Of a stretch of DNA of 64,000 bases, positions 32,743-42,556 are shown one piece after another. The notes below the pieces were generated by a model. The model saw only the letters and a program-made list of their open reading frames with translations. It was not told where the DNA came from and did no database searches. The position numbers and the translations under genes are program-made. Positions within the stretch are counted from its first letter, which is position 1. Every line of letters begins with the position of its first letter. The stretch comes from Clostridium kluyveri DSM 555 (lineage in GTDB: Bacteria > Bacillota > Clostridia > Clostridiales > Clostridiaceae): NCBI RefSeq assembly GCF_000016505.1, contig NC_009706.1, positions 2,852,001 to 2,916,000 of the forward strand. The letters are read 5' to 3'.

Positions 32743-34551
32743 TTGAATAATCCACATAATGATTACATTAATAGATTAAAAATCTACACAGATTCAATTA
32801 AAGAACAAAATAGTTCAATAAAAACTATAGAATACTTGAGACTTCTTACTCTAATAGTAGGTATTAGTATTACCATTTATACTTTCAATACCAATAATTA
32901 TTTTGTAAGTATAATAATTTCTATTTTCTCATTGGCTATCTTTATTTATTTAGTTAACCAGCACAACAAAGAGGTAAGAAAAAGAAAATATTTCACTGCT
33001 TTAAGGGATATAAATGAATCTGCCCTAAAGAGACTAAAGGGGCAATGGAGAAATTTCAAAGATGACGGAAGTGAATTTAAACATAAAGAACATCCTTATT
33101 CAGAAGACTTGGATATATTAGGTGAGAATTCCCTATTTCAGTGGATTAATACTTGCAAAACATTTATGGGGAGAGAATCTCTAAAAAACCGACTTTTAAA
33201 TCCCCTTGAAACACCTTCTGATATAAGTATGGTTCAAGAATCATTACAGGAACTAGCTGTGGATTTAAAATGGCGTCAACTATTTGAATCTGAAGCAATA
33301 GTTATTCCTTCAGAACCTATTAACCCAGAGGAATTATATAAATGGGGAAAAGCCAGAAATGAGTTATATATAAAATCCTGGTTTGCTTTCACAATTAAAT
33401 TACTGCCTTTTTTAACAATAATGTTAATGATTTTATCTTATAGTACCTCTTTGATAAGTTTTAAATTGCCCTACATTATGCTTATAATTCAAATATTACT
33501 TTTATTTATAGATGTAAAAAAAAGAAATGCCACATTTAAAAGTCTTTACAAATACAAAAATAGTATAACTATATATTTAAAAATGTTAACTTTAATTGAG
33601 GAAAAAGATTTTAAAAACAGATATTTAAAACAATTGAGAGCTAATCTGCTGACTTCTAAAAATATATCTGCAGTAAAATCCATAAAAAAACTATCTGCTA
33701 TATATAATAAAGTATGTGATAGAAAAAATATGTTGTCTATAGTCCTTAATATATTATTTCTATGGGACTATCAGTGCATAGTAGAATTTGAAAAATGGAG
33801 AGTTAAATCGGGCAATAATCTGGAAAAATGGTTTAACACTATAGGTGAATTTGAAGCATTAAATAGTATTTCAAATATTATCTACGATAATCCAGATTGG
33901 GCTATGCCCTTAATTTCAGATAATACTTATATAATCAAAGCTGCTGAATTAGGTCATCCTCTTTTAGGTAATACGAGAGTATGTAATAACATTACAATAG
34001 ATAATAAAAAAAACATTTTATTAATAACAGGTTCAAATATGTCTGGTAAAAGTACTTTTCTAAGAACTGTAGGTTTGAATTTAGTACTAAGTTACATTGG
34101 AGCTCCTGTATGCGCAAAAAAATTTCAGTGCTCACTTATGGAGGTATTTACCTGCATGAGAATAAGAGATGACTTAGAAAATAATATCTCCTCCTTTTAT
34201 GCAGAAATATTAAGGATAAAGATGATCGTTGAGAATGTAAAGAAAACTTCAAAGGTATTTTTTCTTTTAGATGAGTTGTTTAAAGGAACTAATTCTATTG
34301 ACAGACACCTTGGTGCAAAAGCACTGATAAAACAATTAGGGGGCCAGGGAGCCTCAGGATTGATTTCCACCCATGACTTGGAACTTTGTAGTTTAGAGCA
34401 GGAATATCCTAGAATCAAAAATTACCACTTTCGGGAATACTATTTAGACAATGAATTAAAATTTGATTACAAAATTCGAAATGGAATATCTACTACCAGA
34501 AATGCTAAATACCTTATCAAACTGGCAGGTATAGATTTTGAACAACAATAA
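32743..34551 (+). CDS. Membrane-associated MutS-family ATPase
   Basis: 602 residues from a TTG at 32743, preferred over the upstream open frame because GGAGG lies nine bases before it. The C-terminal third is a MutS ATPase domain: Walker A GSNMSGKSTFLRT, VFFLLDELFKGTNSIDR (Walker B and the following loop), and STHDLELCSLEQ. The middle is the MutS-III lever/clamp-like helical region. Unusually, there are two hydrophobic pairs, one near residues 35-75 and one near residues 215-265, so the protein is probably membrane-anchored. This group is distinct from MutS1 and MutS2. A role in mismatch repair is not implied. Confidence 0.8.
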   Translation: MNNPHNDYINRLKIYTDSIKEQNSSIKTIEYLRLLTLIVGISITIYTFNTNNYFVSIIISIFSLAIFIYLVNQHNKEVRKRKYFTALRDINESALKRLKGQWRNFKDDGSEFKHKEHPYSEDLDILGENSLFQWINTCKTFMGRESLKNRLLNPLETPSDISMVQESLQELAVDLKWRQLFESEAIVIPSEPINPEELYKWGKARNELYIKSWFAFTIKLLPFLTIMLMILSYSTSLISFKLPYIMLIIQILLLFIDVKKRNATFKSLYKYKNSITIYLKMLTLIEEKDFKNRYLKQLRANLLTSKNISAVKSIKKLSAIYNKVCDRKNMLSIVLNILFLWDYQCIVEFEKWRVKSGNNLEKWFNTIGEFEALNSISNIIYDNPDWAMPLISDNTYIIKAAELGHPLLGNTRVCNNITIDNKKNILLITGSNMSGKSTFLRTVGLNLVLSYIGAPVCAKKFQCSLMEVFTCMRIRDDLENNISSFYAEILRIKMIVENVKKTSKVFFLLDELFKGTNSIDRHLGAKALIKQLGGQGASGLISTHDLELCSLEQEYPRIKNYHFREYYLDNELKFDYKIRNGISTTRNAKYLIKLAGIDFEQQ

Positions 34552-34583
34552 AAAGACTTATCAATTTTTAAGATAAGTCTTTT
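34551..34583. terminator. Bidirectional terminator
   Basis: AAAAGACTTATC (34551-34562) and GATAAGTCTTTT (34572-34583) lie between the convergent MutS-like and yjbQ genes, with T-runs in both directions. Confidence 0.8.
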
Positions 34584-34591
34584 TATACAAA

Positions 34592-34987
34592 TTATATATA
34601 CCTAAATACCTTTATATAGACTTTTCTATTCCTTGGTCCATCAAATTCACAAAAATAAATGCCCTGCCATGTTCCCAATTTCAACTCTCTATTTTCAATA
34701 ATAACATTACAAGAAGAACCCATTAATGATGCCTTTATGTGAGCATGGGAGTTGCCTTCTATATGTAAGTATCCATTCTGCCTTGGAAAGGCCTTATTAA
34801 GTCCTGCTAAAATATCTTCTACAACATCAGGATCGGCATTTTCATTTATTGTAACCCCTGCAGTAGTATGAGGAATAAAAATTACAGCCATGCCATCTTT
34901 CACATTATTTTTTCTTACGGTTTCCCTAACAAGAGCTGTTATGTCTATAAATTCTTGTTCTTGTTTAGTCTTTAATAAATATTCCAT
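34592..34987 (-). CDS. yjbQ: YjbQ/UPF0047 family protein
   Basis: 131 residues from the ATG at 34987, which has GAGGGG upstream. The family core is clear: MAVIFIPHTTAGVTINENADP, then HIKASLMGSSCNVIIENRELKLGTWQGIYFCEFDGPR. It includes the conserved His and Asn residues. Members are annotated as thiamine-phosphate-synthase-like by complementation; the true physiological role is unclear. It follows the RNase H gene by about 20 bases and is probably cotranscribed. Confidence 0.88.
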   Translation of the reverse strand: MEYLLKTKQEQEFIDITALVRETVRKNNVKDGMAVIFIPHTTAGVTINENADPDVVEDILAGLNKAFPRQNGYLHIEGNSHAHIKASLMGSSCNVIIENRELKLGTWQGIYFCEFDGPRNRKVYIKVFRYI

Positions 34988-35007
34988 ATTAATCCCCTCA
35001 TATTTTA

Positions 35008-35640
35008 TCAATCTTTGACCCCTACGGCCTTTTTAGCTAATAAATCAGCCATATCATTATACTTATCTTCTCCAGAGTGAGCTTTAACTTTTTTAAATTT
35101 TATATCTATTTTTTTCATGTATTTTTGCATAAATTCTTTATAATCCTTTGTCAATACCTTGTTAGCCTTCCATTCACCTTTAGCCCAACATTCAATTCCC
35201 ATATAATCGTAAACTATAGTTATCTCTTTAAAGTCATTTGCAATAGCCAATTCAACAGCTTTTAATGCTCCTCTTATTTCCCCAAAAACATTTTTGCTTT
35301 CATTCATTTCCATGCTTCTAAACGCACCCAAATCTTTAAAAATAACCTGATCATTTTGCACCAGAACCAAACCATAACCTGCCACTTTTTCTTTGTTATT
35401 AAAGGAACCATCTACATAGGCATAAAGAGCATTACGTTCTTTTTTAGTATCTTCAAGCTGCATATTTTCATCTATATTATCTTTTTTATCCGTAAGTTCT
35501 GCAAATATTTCAGCTTCTTTACGACTCGTAAATTTCTTATACTTAGCGCCAGAAAAACCCTTTATCTGTTCTTCACACTCAGCCCATGCATCATAAACCC
35601 CTGGTTTGCGTCCCTGTTTAACAGCATAAAAATTTGCCAC
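35008..35640 (-). CDS. Ribonuclease H with N-terminal viroplasmin-like RNA-binding domain
   Basis: 210 residues. The N-terminal caulimovirus viroplasmin/RHBD domain (FYAVKQGRKPGVYDAW, KGFSGAKYKKFTSRKEAE) binds RNA-DNA hybrids. The RNase HI domain from about residue 70 has the acidic residues in YAYVDGSFN, GEIRGALKAVELA and VYDYMGIECW, and the terminal Asp in YNDMADLLAKKA. It removes RNA from hybrids during replication. The conserved His loop is present as KAHSGE. Confidence 0.9.
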   Translation of the reverse strand: MANFYAVKQGRKPGVYDAWAECEEQIKGFSGAKYKKFTSRKEAEIFAELTDKKDNIDENMQLEDTKKERNALYAYVDGSFNNKEKVAGYGLVLVQNDQVIFKDLGAFRSMEMNESKNVFGEIRGALKAVELAIANDFKEITIVYDYMGIECWAKGEWKANKVLTKDYKEFMQKYMKKIDIKFKKVKAHSGEDKYNDMADLLAKKAVGVKD

Positions 35641-35737
35641 AATACATCCTCCTAAAATAACAATTTTATAGTAAATTAATTATACCCCAGAAATACATTT
35701 ATTTCTATAAAAACAGTATAAGGATTATTTTTTATAG

Positions 35738-36373
35738 CTATACTATCCTGGCTATTAAAAACATAGTTTTCATTCCAAGATTAGTAAATTTCTCTTCATA
35801 TTCTGTGACTACATTGTCAGTAAAACCACTGTCATGTAAATCATAAGTTATATAATCTATACTAAATCCACTTTCCACAAAATACTCCTGTGATTCCTCA
35901 AAAAGCCCCCTATCATCTGTTTTAAACCATACCTCACTTTTGGGCTTTAAAAACTTTTTATAAATATTCAAAAATCCAGTATGGGTAAGCCTCCTTTTTT
36001 TCTGTCTTCTTTTTGGCCAGGGATTACAGAAATTTATGTATATCCTCCCTACCTCATCTCTGTCAAAAACATTTTCAATCTTTGATATATTCATAGGTAT
36101 TATCCTTATATTCTCAGCTTCAGCTTCTACAACCTTTTTCAGTGCATAAATTAAAACTTCATCCTTTAAATCAATTCCAATATAATTTATATGTTTATTG
36201 TTCAGTGCCTGTGTACATAAAAATTTTCCTCTTCCACAACCCAACTCCAAATATATTTCTCCATCATTCTTAAATTCATCCTTCCATTTTCCTTTAAATA
36301 GAGAAGGGTTTATTATAGTCAGGTTACTAGCTTCCATCTCAGGTCTAGCCCACCACTTTTTTCTCAGTCTCAT
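35738..36373 (-). CDS. trmB: tRNA (guanine-N7-)-methyltransferase
   Basis: 211 residues. Makes m7G46 in the variable loop of tRNAs using SAM. Family motifs: [13 protein letters not shown], the SAM site [13 protein letters not shown], the [17 protein letters not shown] catalytic segment and [13 protein letters not shown]. The length is normal. The start is the ATG at 36373. Confidence 0.95.
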
Positions 36374-36482
36374 AATTTGAAAATTCCTTTCTTTTATTTA
36401 AAATTTTTTATCAAAATTAAAGCTATTTCTACAATATACGATAATCATAAGTACTTATATTATACTAATTTATATTCAGGTT

Positions 36483-37646
36483 GTGAAAATTATGGAATAC
36501 TTTGTAGAAGAACTTAAAAATAAAAAAATAATTGCTGCTGATGATATAAAAATTCTTAAAAACTATATTAATAAAAAGTACTCCAAAGCTGATGCTAAAG
36601 AAAAAGCAAAAATGCTTTCTAACACTATACATCGTATTTTAGATTCAAATCTAAAAGAGCTTCCAGAAGATTATAGGCAAACTATAAAAATAGATATTCT
36701 AAAAAGTACATTTTCTCAAAATAAGACCTCTATTTTCATGTATGATGCATTTAACTGCTGCATGAAAAATGAATATTTGAAACAAAATTCAAAAAAAGAA
36801 ATCCTCAAATGGATAAATGCACACATAAAAAATAAGATTGAAGAAAATGATTTAAATATATACATAGGTATACCACAGAATACAATTTCACAGGATATAA
36901 AAATAGACCTGTCAAAAGTTAATGATGGTTATCCCGCTGCATCTTTGGACTTAAAAGCCCCTATAGTTATTCCTGATAAATCGATAAAAATAACAAAAGA
37001 TTACAAATCAAATAAAAAACCTTTAATTTTTGCCATACTGAGTGCTATATTAATTCTTGAAATAATAGGACAATCCTTTCATGGAAAAAATATTCTAAAA
37101 GCTTCTTTTTCCCTTATTTCAGCTTCCGAAAGAAAAGGTATATATATAAAAAATATTATTGAAGAAGTGACTCTAGAGGATTATAACAAGAACCACCCCA
37201 ATAAATATCTTCCCGAGTATTTAAAATACCAAAAAGTAGATACACATAAACTAAAAGCCTTTTTAAATAGTCGTAATTCACTTTTATGCAAAGAGCCTTA
37301 CTTTTCCACCATAATGACTACAGCAAGAGAATTCAATCTAAATCCTATTTTACTCTTTGCTATAACTGGACAAGAACAAAATTTTGTGCCTATAAATACC
37401 AATAATGCATATAAGATAGCAAATAATCCTTTTAATGTATATCACAGCTGGCAGGAATATAATACCAACATAAGTGATTCATCAAAAATAGCAGCTAATA
37501 CAATTATAAATTTATCTGAAAACAGACCAGAGGAAAATAATCCCTTTATATGGATAGGAAAAAAATATGCGGAAGATACAAACTGGGGAAATGGAGTTCA
37601 ATCCATTTTTGAAGAAATCAACAGCTATTTTTCATCTAATAACTAA
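36483..37646 (+). CDS. Membrane protein with C-terminal muramidase/lysozyme-like domain
   Basis: 387 residues. The N-terminal 165 residues are charged, helical and cytoplasmic. One membrane helix lies near residues 180-198 (PLIFAILSAILILEIIGQS). The extracellular C-terminal 130 residues resemble lysozyme-like/glucosaminidase folds (TAREFNLNPILLFAITGQEQNFVP, IANNPFNVYHSW, WIGKKYAEDTNWGNGVQ), with a Glu in the catalytic position of GQEQ. It could be a cell-wall hydrolase tethered to the membrane. The start may be GTG 36483 or ATG 36492; the ribosome binding site is weak. Confidence 0.6.
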   Translation: MKIMEYFVEELKNKKIIAADDIKILKNYINKKYSKADAKEKAKMLSNTIHRILDSNLKELPEDYRQTIKIDILKSTFSQNKTSIFMYDAFNCCMKNEYLKQNSKKEILKWINAHIKNKIEENDLNIYIGIPQNTISQDIKIDLSKVNDGYPAASLDLKAPIVIPDKSIKITKDYKSNKKPLIFAILSAILILEIIGQSFHGKNILKASFSLISASERKGIYIKNIIEEVTLEDYNKNHPNKYLPEYLKYQKVDTHKLKAFLNSRNSLLCKEPYFSTIMTTAREFNLNPILLFAITGQEQNFVPINTNNAYKIANNPFNVYHSWQEYNTNISDSSKIAANTIINLSENRPEENNPFIWIGKKYAEDTNWGNGVQSIFEEINSYFSSNN

Positions 37647-37647
37647 A

Positions 37648-37684
37648 AATAAAACTTCCAATTCAACTTATTGGAAGTTTTATT
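37648..37684. terminator. Bidirectional terminator
   Basis: AATAAAACTTCCAAT and ATTGGAAGTTTTATT (37648-37662, 37670-37684) form a 15-bp stem between convergent genes. Confidence 0.8.
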
Positions 37685-37694
37685 CAGTTGTCAA

Positions 37695-38336
37695 TTAAAA
37701 TATACTATTGGCTATACTGATAAACATATTATATAACATATAAGATGGAACACCTACTATATATCTGGCTAAAGGTGTAGCTACAAACAGTACCAGTATA
37801 ATCAACTGATATCTATATACAGTACCTGATATTCTATAAAATACTGAAGGAAATAAATCTTTTAGTATATGAAATCCATCCAAACCAGGCAGGGGTATCA
37901 AATTAAACACAGCCAACATGCAATTTATATTTATAACATACAAAATAATTTTGATTATTATATTGGAAATTGGAGTAGACTCCATAGATAATAATCCAAA
38001 TCTATATATAACCACTGTTAAAATAGCCGCTAAAAAGGCTATTATTAAATTGGCCAGAGGTCCTGCTACGGAAACTTTTAAATCATCCCTATTTTTATTT
38101 TTAAAAGCACCTGGATTTATTTCAACAGGTTTAGCCCAGCCAAATCCTACCAGCAGTATCATTATAAATCCTATAATATCTACATGTGCAAATGGATTTA
38201 AAGTAAGTCTTCCCTGAAATTTAGGGGTTTTATCTCCCAATCTATCTGCTACAAATGCATGTGCAAATTCATGAAAGGTAAGACCTATAAGTATAGCCGG
38301 TATAATGAGTATTTTTTCCAGTATTTTTTCATTCAA
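37695..38336 (-). CDS. Site-2-type zinc metalloprotease (M50 family)
   Basis: 213-residue membrane protease with five to six hydrophobic segments. The zinc-binding HEFAH lies in TFHEFAHAFVADRLGD near residue 25, and the second ligand Asp in NLIPLPGLDGFHIL near residue 150. This compact build is the YwhC/SpoIVFB-like group 3 of site-2 proteases, which cleave substrates within the membrane. No PDZ or CBS domain is attached. The substrate is unknown. Confidence 0.9.
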   Translation of the reverse strand: MNEKILEKILIIPAILIGLTFHEFAHAFVADRLGDKTPKFQGRLTLNPFAHVDIIGFIMILLVGFGWAKPVEINPGAFKNKNRDDLKVSVAGPLANLIIAFLAAILTVVIYRFGLLSMESTPISNIIIKIILYVININCMLAVFNLIPLPGLDGFHILKDLFPSVFYRISGTVYRYQLIILVLFVATPLARYIVGVPSYMLYNMFISIANSIF

Positions 38337-38359
38337 ATGATTTCATCCCTTCTTTTCAA

Positions 38360-39388
38360 CTAATTCAATAGCGTTTTTTCTAATTTTCCATTACTTACAG
38401 AGGCAATCCCTCCATCATATATCCCTATAAAATTTCCTTTATATGTATATTGTTTCCCACTTCCTACCTCTTGAACAATTCCTTCTAGAGCATTGTTTAT
38501 ATATATTTTCCCGGAAGGCATTACAAACACATTTTTTTTGTCTACAAATTGATTTAAATTTATATTTTGATAATCATACCCACCAGAATCTATGGTTCCA
38601 CAATATATATTTGATATCTTGCCATCTTTTTCATCTCCTATATATACTCTATCATTTTCATCTATTCCTACCCATACGGGTTTATTTTCAATTCCATGAA
38701 TAGTAAGGGGCTCATCTTCATCAGTTATATATATATCATTATGTACACTATCTTCATATATTAATTTGTCTTGAAGATATAAAATCCCTATTTGACCTAC
38801 TATATAAGAATTTAAAGGTATTTTTTCTACTTTTTTCATTATATCCACTCTGTATATAGTGGTTCTCATACCTTTACTTTCCATTTTAACATATATTACA
38901 TTGGTAAGATGTGATTCCTGTATATTATCAATTTTAGCTTCCGTGTCTGACCAGTCTAATTCTTTTATATTTTCCTTTATATCCTTATCTACTTCATAAT
39001 AAGACAATTCAAATTTTGAACCTTCCTGTGAATCTTCTTTTTCAGCAATAAGTATTCTACTTCTATCCTGAAGCCACTTATAAAAAGATACCTGAACTCC
39101 ATCCTCAAATTCCAGGCTTTTCTCATCACCGGTTTTTGAATCCACTACTTTCAAAGTGTTTTCCTGACAATATGCCAGATATCTCCCATCAAAGGATACA
39201 GTAATATTTTCGGCATCTTCTGGAATTTTTATTTCAACTTCTGATTTTTTAGGCTCACTTTTTACAATTTTTTTAGTTTTTAATTTTATTTCAGAAGATA
39301 AGAAATAATTATTTATATAAAGCAGTCCTGCAAATTGTATTATCAAGGATATAGCGATCCAAATAACAGTTCTTTTAAAAATTTTCAT
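38360..39388 (-). CDS. Membrane-anchored protein with beta-propeller-like extracellular part
   Basis: 342 residues. An N-terminal membrane anchor (residues 8-30) is followed by an extracellular region of repeated beta strands, with segments such as ITVSFDGRYLAYCQENTLKV and RVYIGDEKDGKISNIYCG that resemble blades of a WD40/YVTN-type propeller. No catalytic motif is seen. It is about 35 bases from the phosphodiester glycosidase gene upstream and is probably cotranscribed with it, so the two may act together at the cell surface. Function unknown. Confidence 0.6.
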   Translation of the reverse strand: MKIFKRTVIWIAISLIIQFAGLLYINNYFLSSEIKLKTKKIVKSEPKKSEVEIKIPEDAENITVSFDGRYLAYCQENTLKVVDSKTGDEKSLEFEDGVQVSFYKWLQDRSRILIAEKEDSQEGSKFELSYYEVDKDIKENIKELDWSDTEAKIDNIQESHLTNVIYVKMESKGMRTTIYRVDIMKKVEKIPLNSYIVGQIGILYLQDKLIYEDSVHNDIYITDEDEPLTIHGIENKPVWVGIDENDRVYIGDEKDGKISNIYCGTIDSGGYDYQNINLNQFVDKKNVFVMPSGKIYINNALEGIVQEVGSGKQYTYKGNFIGIYDGGIASVSNGKLEKTLLN

Positions 39389-39424
39389 CTTGTACTCCCC
39401 TTTTAATAGTCATATATAATACCT

Positions 39425-40432
39425 TTATTTCTCTACATACACAATAGAAGGTATTGATCTTTCACCTAAAGGATCGCAGGGATTATTTATTACTTCTCCT
39501 TCATAGTACATGGTAGAAGAAGAACCTCCATCTAAATTTATAGCATTTACAGCACCATATTCAAGCATTATATTCTGAACATCCTTTAAAGAGGCTCCTA
39601 TACTTTTAGTCTGTCTTCCATCTATAACAAGAAACAGCATAGCACCATCTTCTCTTTGACCTATGGCAGTTCTAGGGGCAATTCCCCAACCGCCATCCCC
39701 AGATTTTATAGTTCCTTTTCCATTTACCACTAGTGCAGGTTCAAAGGATATAGCTTCTGTAACTCCCTTTTCTTTCATTTCATTTAAGCTGTAACTTCCC
39801 ACAAGAAGCTGTCCTTTATTTGTAATTGCCATTGCCTGAGTTTTTTGGTCATCATCATTTATATCATTAGATATGACATTTCCCTTACTCATAAGTATAC
39901 CTGTAGGTTTTCCACCAGTACCGGTCCATTCACTATCTTCAGAAGATCTATCTGTAAATCCTCCACCATTTATGGCCGCTACAGCATTATTATCCTTTGC
40001 AATCTTACTTGTAAGTTCTCCTGCTACTCCTAGCTTCTTGCTATAGCCTACCTTAACCCTAGTAGGATCATGTACTATAAGCATATATCCCTTAAATTTT
40101 TTACCATCACTTACTTCTTCCATCTCTATACTGCTGTCATGTTCATTTTTAAACTCCAGAGTTCCTGAATCATCCTGTTGTATTTGTTCTGCTGTATTTC
40201 CACTCAATATCTTTTTTATTTCATTATCCGACAAAAATATTTTTGCAATATACTGATGGCTTAAAGTTGTCATGGCAGCACCTACTATAGTCCTTTTTAC
40301 ATTCTCAAAAGGACCATAAAATACCAAAAAAGGAGCTGTCATACCTGTAAATATAAATTCAAACACTAAAAAACAAATTACAAGTTTCCAAAATGACTTC
40401 TTCTTTTTACCTCCAGTTTCCCTTTTTTTCAT
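39425..40432 (-). CDS. Phosphodiester glycosidase (NAGPA-like) family protein
   Basis: 335 residues. A Lys-rich cytoplasmic tip, one membrane helix (residues 15-40) and an extracellular NAGPA/DUF2233 domain: AAINGGGFTDRS near residue 150, KPTGILMSKG, PRTAIGQREDGAMLFLVIDGRQ and the hallmark NLDGGSSSTMYYEG. Family members split N-acetylglucosamine-phosphodiesters or related cell-wall sugars. The start at 40432 overlaps a GGAAAG region. It probably acts on exported glycopolymers. Confidence 0.88.
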   Translation of the reverse strand: MKKRETGGKKKKSFWKLVICFLVFEFIFTGMTAPFLVFYGPFENVKRTIVGAAMTTLSHQYIAKIFLSDNEIKKILSGNTAEQIQQDDSGTLEFKNEHDSSIEMEEVSDGKKFKGYMLIVHDPTRVKVGYSKKLGVAGELTSKIAKDNNAVAAINGGGFTDRSSEDSEWTGTGGKPTGILMSKGNVISNDINDDDQKTQAMAITNKGQLLVGSYSLNEMKEKGVTEAISFEPALVVNGKGTIKSGDGGWGIAPRTAIGQREDGAMLFLVIDGRQTKSIGASLKDVQNIMLEYGAVNAINLDGGSSSTMYYEGEVINNPCDPLGERSIPSIVYVEK

Positions 40433-40567
40433 ATATTAAAACTCTTCCTTTCTAAAATTCTACAACTAAATTAAAAATACACTCTTCAATATTGTACAAT
40501 AAATGATAAAAGTTTTAAATAGAAATAATTTCATACATCAATGAATATTTTGTAAAAGGCACTCAAA

Positions 40568-40626
40568 AAAGATACTAAATTTGCATGTCCTTTAATTTTT
40601 TAGACAAACAATAATTTAGTATCTTT
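40568..40626 (-). terminator. Terminator of phoH
   Basis: AAAGATACTAAAT (40626-40614 on the transcript) pairs with ATTTAGTATCTTT (40580-40568) across a 33-base loop, followed by TTT. It lies just after the phoH stop. Confidence 0.6.
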
Positions 40627-40645
40627 ATAAATATATAAATACAAA

Positions 40646-42028
40646 TTACAATTTTTTAGAAGCCTCATAGGCCAGAGGGGATCTTTCACATTCATCATGC
40701 TTTAAAGTAATCTGGTAACAAAGACTGCTTCCTTTCATTTTTTCTGATGCATAACATAATCCATTGGATCTAGAATCTAAAAAAGCTTGATCTATTTGTT
40801 CAGGATCTCCTACTAGTAATAGTTTAGTGCCAACCCCCACTCTAGTTATGATAGCTTTCACTTGTTTAGGCGTCAAATTTTGCGCTTCATCAATTATAAG
40901 CCAATTTCTAACAATAGAACGTCCTCTCAAATAACCTACGGCTTCTGTGGTTATAATTCTTCTATCAAATAATTCATGAATCTTGTCCTCTAATTCCTTT
41001 TCATTTTTATATCTTTCCTTTTCATCTGAATCTACCAATATTTCTAAATTATCTAAAATAGGCCTCATGAAAGGGGATATCTTCTCCTGCTCTGTACCTG
41101 GAAGAAAGCCTATATCTTCATCCATGGTAACATTAGGCCTGCAAATTAACATTTTTCTATAACTTCCCTTGTTTTCCTCTATTATATTGTGAAGTCCTAC
41201 CGCTAATGAAAACAAAGTTTTTGCTGTTCCTGCAGGTCCCTTTATTATTACAAGAGGTGCTTTACTGGCATCTGTAAGCAGTGCCTCCAGCATAAATTTT
41301 TGCCCTACATTTCTGGGAGTTATACCCAAAGGTGTACTATCTTTAAAATAAAGCTGTACAATCTTTTTACCATCAAATCTTCCAAGAGCGGTTTGTTTAG
41401 GATTTTCAAGACAATGTATTATAACAAATTCATTCATATAAAAGGTTGGAAAAAAATATTTTTCAGTATTCTCATCATAACAGGTAACTTTATCTATTTC
41501 TATACATTTGTCCTTATAAAAATTTGTTATATTGTCTTTAGAAGTATACACCTCTATTCTGCCTGTATATTGACTGTCATCTTCCGGTACAACTTTTTCA
41601 TAAAAATCTTCCACATTTATATCTATTATATCTGCTTTAATTCTTTCAAAAATATCTTTGGTTATCAAGCAAGTATTTTCTCCTCGCTCTTTAAGACCTT
41701 TACATACTTGTATTATTCTATTATCCGGTTTGCTTCTGTCCCAAGCTGGTGGTATCTGAGTATCATAATGATTCATCTCAACCCTAAGCTTTCCACCACC
41801 TGGCAGCTCCACCCCTTTATTAAGTTTTCCTTTTTTTCTAAAGTAATCTATCAATCTAGCTGCATGTCTTGCGCTAGCTCCCAGATCGCTTTTATCCTTT
41901 TTAAAATCATCTAATTCTTCTAATACAACTTCAGGTATAACCACATCATTATCTCCAAAAGATAGGATAGCTCCAGGTGAATATAGAATAACATTTGTAT
42001 CTAAAACATATGTCTTCTTCAAATCCAT
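40646..42028 (-). CDS. PhoH-family ATPase with N-terminal PIN domain
   Basis: 460 residues. The N-terminal PIN nuclease domain (KTYVLDTNVILYSP with its acidic residue, VVLEELDDFKKD) spans residues 1-150. The C-terminal PhoH ATPase domain has Walker A VIIKGPAGTAKTLFS near residue 265 and Walker B NWLIIDEAQNLTP near residue 395. PIN-PhoH proteins (YlaK/PhoH2 type) unwind and cleave RNA in studied homologues. The ATG at 42028 is followed by the typical N-terminus. Confidence 0.93.
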   Translation of the reverse strand: MDLKKTYVLDTNVILYSPGAILSFGDNDVVIPEVVLEELDDFKKDKSDLGASARHAARLIDYFRKKGKLNKGVELPGGGKLRVEMNHYDTQIPPAWDRSKPDNRIIQVCKGLKERGENTCLITKDIFERIKADIIDINVEDFYEKVVPEDDSQYTGRIEVYTSKDNITNFYKDKCIEIDKVTCYDENTEKYFFPTFYMNEFVIIHCLENPKQTALGRFDGKKIVQLYFKDSTPLGITPRNVGQKFMLEALLTDASKAPLVIIKGPAGTAKTLFSLAVGLHNIIEENKGSYRKMLICRPNVTMDEDIGFLPGTEQEKISPFMRPILDNLEILVDSDEKERYKNEKELEDKIHELFDRRIITTEAVGYLRGRSIVRNWLIIDEAQNLTPKQVKAIITRVGVGTKLLLVGDPEQIDQAFLDSRSNGLCYASEKMKGSSLCYQITLKHDECERSPLAYEASKKL

Positions 42029-42147
42029 TCCTCCCCTCTTCTAATATTATAATATATTCATTTAAATATATAAATGTATTTATTTTTACAAAAAAGTTAT
42101 ATCAGACTAGTGAAAAAGCTAAAATGCTCATGATATAAAGAAAGAGC

Positions 42148-42176
42148 ATAGAATAACTTCTATGCTCTTGAAAAAA
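42148..42176 (-). terminator. Terminator overlapping the end of the 77-aa gene
   Basis: AAGAGCATAGAAG and its complement (TTCTATGCTCTT) form a hairpin that includes the stop codon of the small gene; the minus strand continues CTTTCTTTATATC. Confidence 0.6.
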
Positions 42177-42393
42177 CTTCTGTAAGTTCCGCTATAACTC
42201 CATTTTTAACTTCTGCCTTTAACTCCACAAGCCATTCAGGAGATAAAACTAAAACAGTTCCATCCTCCTCATCAAAATTAAATTCATCTACATTATATTT
42301 CTGAAGTTCCTCTGGAATACTTAAAATATTAATGCCCTCAGTCTCCTTGCCCACTAAAAATTGCTTTACCTTTTCTTTTAATTTATCATCCAT
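42160..42393 (-). CDS. Small hypothetical protein (77 aa)
   Basis: An acidic, soluble protein (KEKVKQFLVGKETEGINI, FNFDEEDGTVLVLSPEWLVEL) with a good GGGG ribosome binding site and a terminator at its end, so it is probably expressed. I do not recognise the family. It lies between phoH and the ABC exporter genes without clear linkage. Confidence 0.7.
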   Translation of the reverse strand: MDDKLKEKVKQFLVGKETEGINILSIPEELQKYNVDEFNFDEEDGTVLVLSPEWLVELKAEVKNGVIAELTEVFSRA

Positions 42394-42556
42394 AACTTAC
42401 TATACCCCCTTTGTTTACTTTATTGTAAATTTTTTCCTTTTAATTGTCAATAGTTTTTACCTCTTTATATATATTTTTTCTTAAAATAGTTGCTATAATA
42501 TAAGTGTTCCTATAAAAATAAATATAATTGACTTTTAAATGAAAGGATATTTTAAT

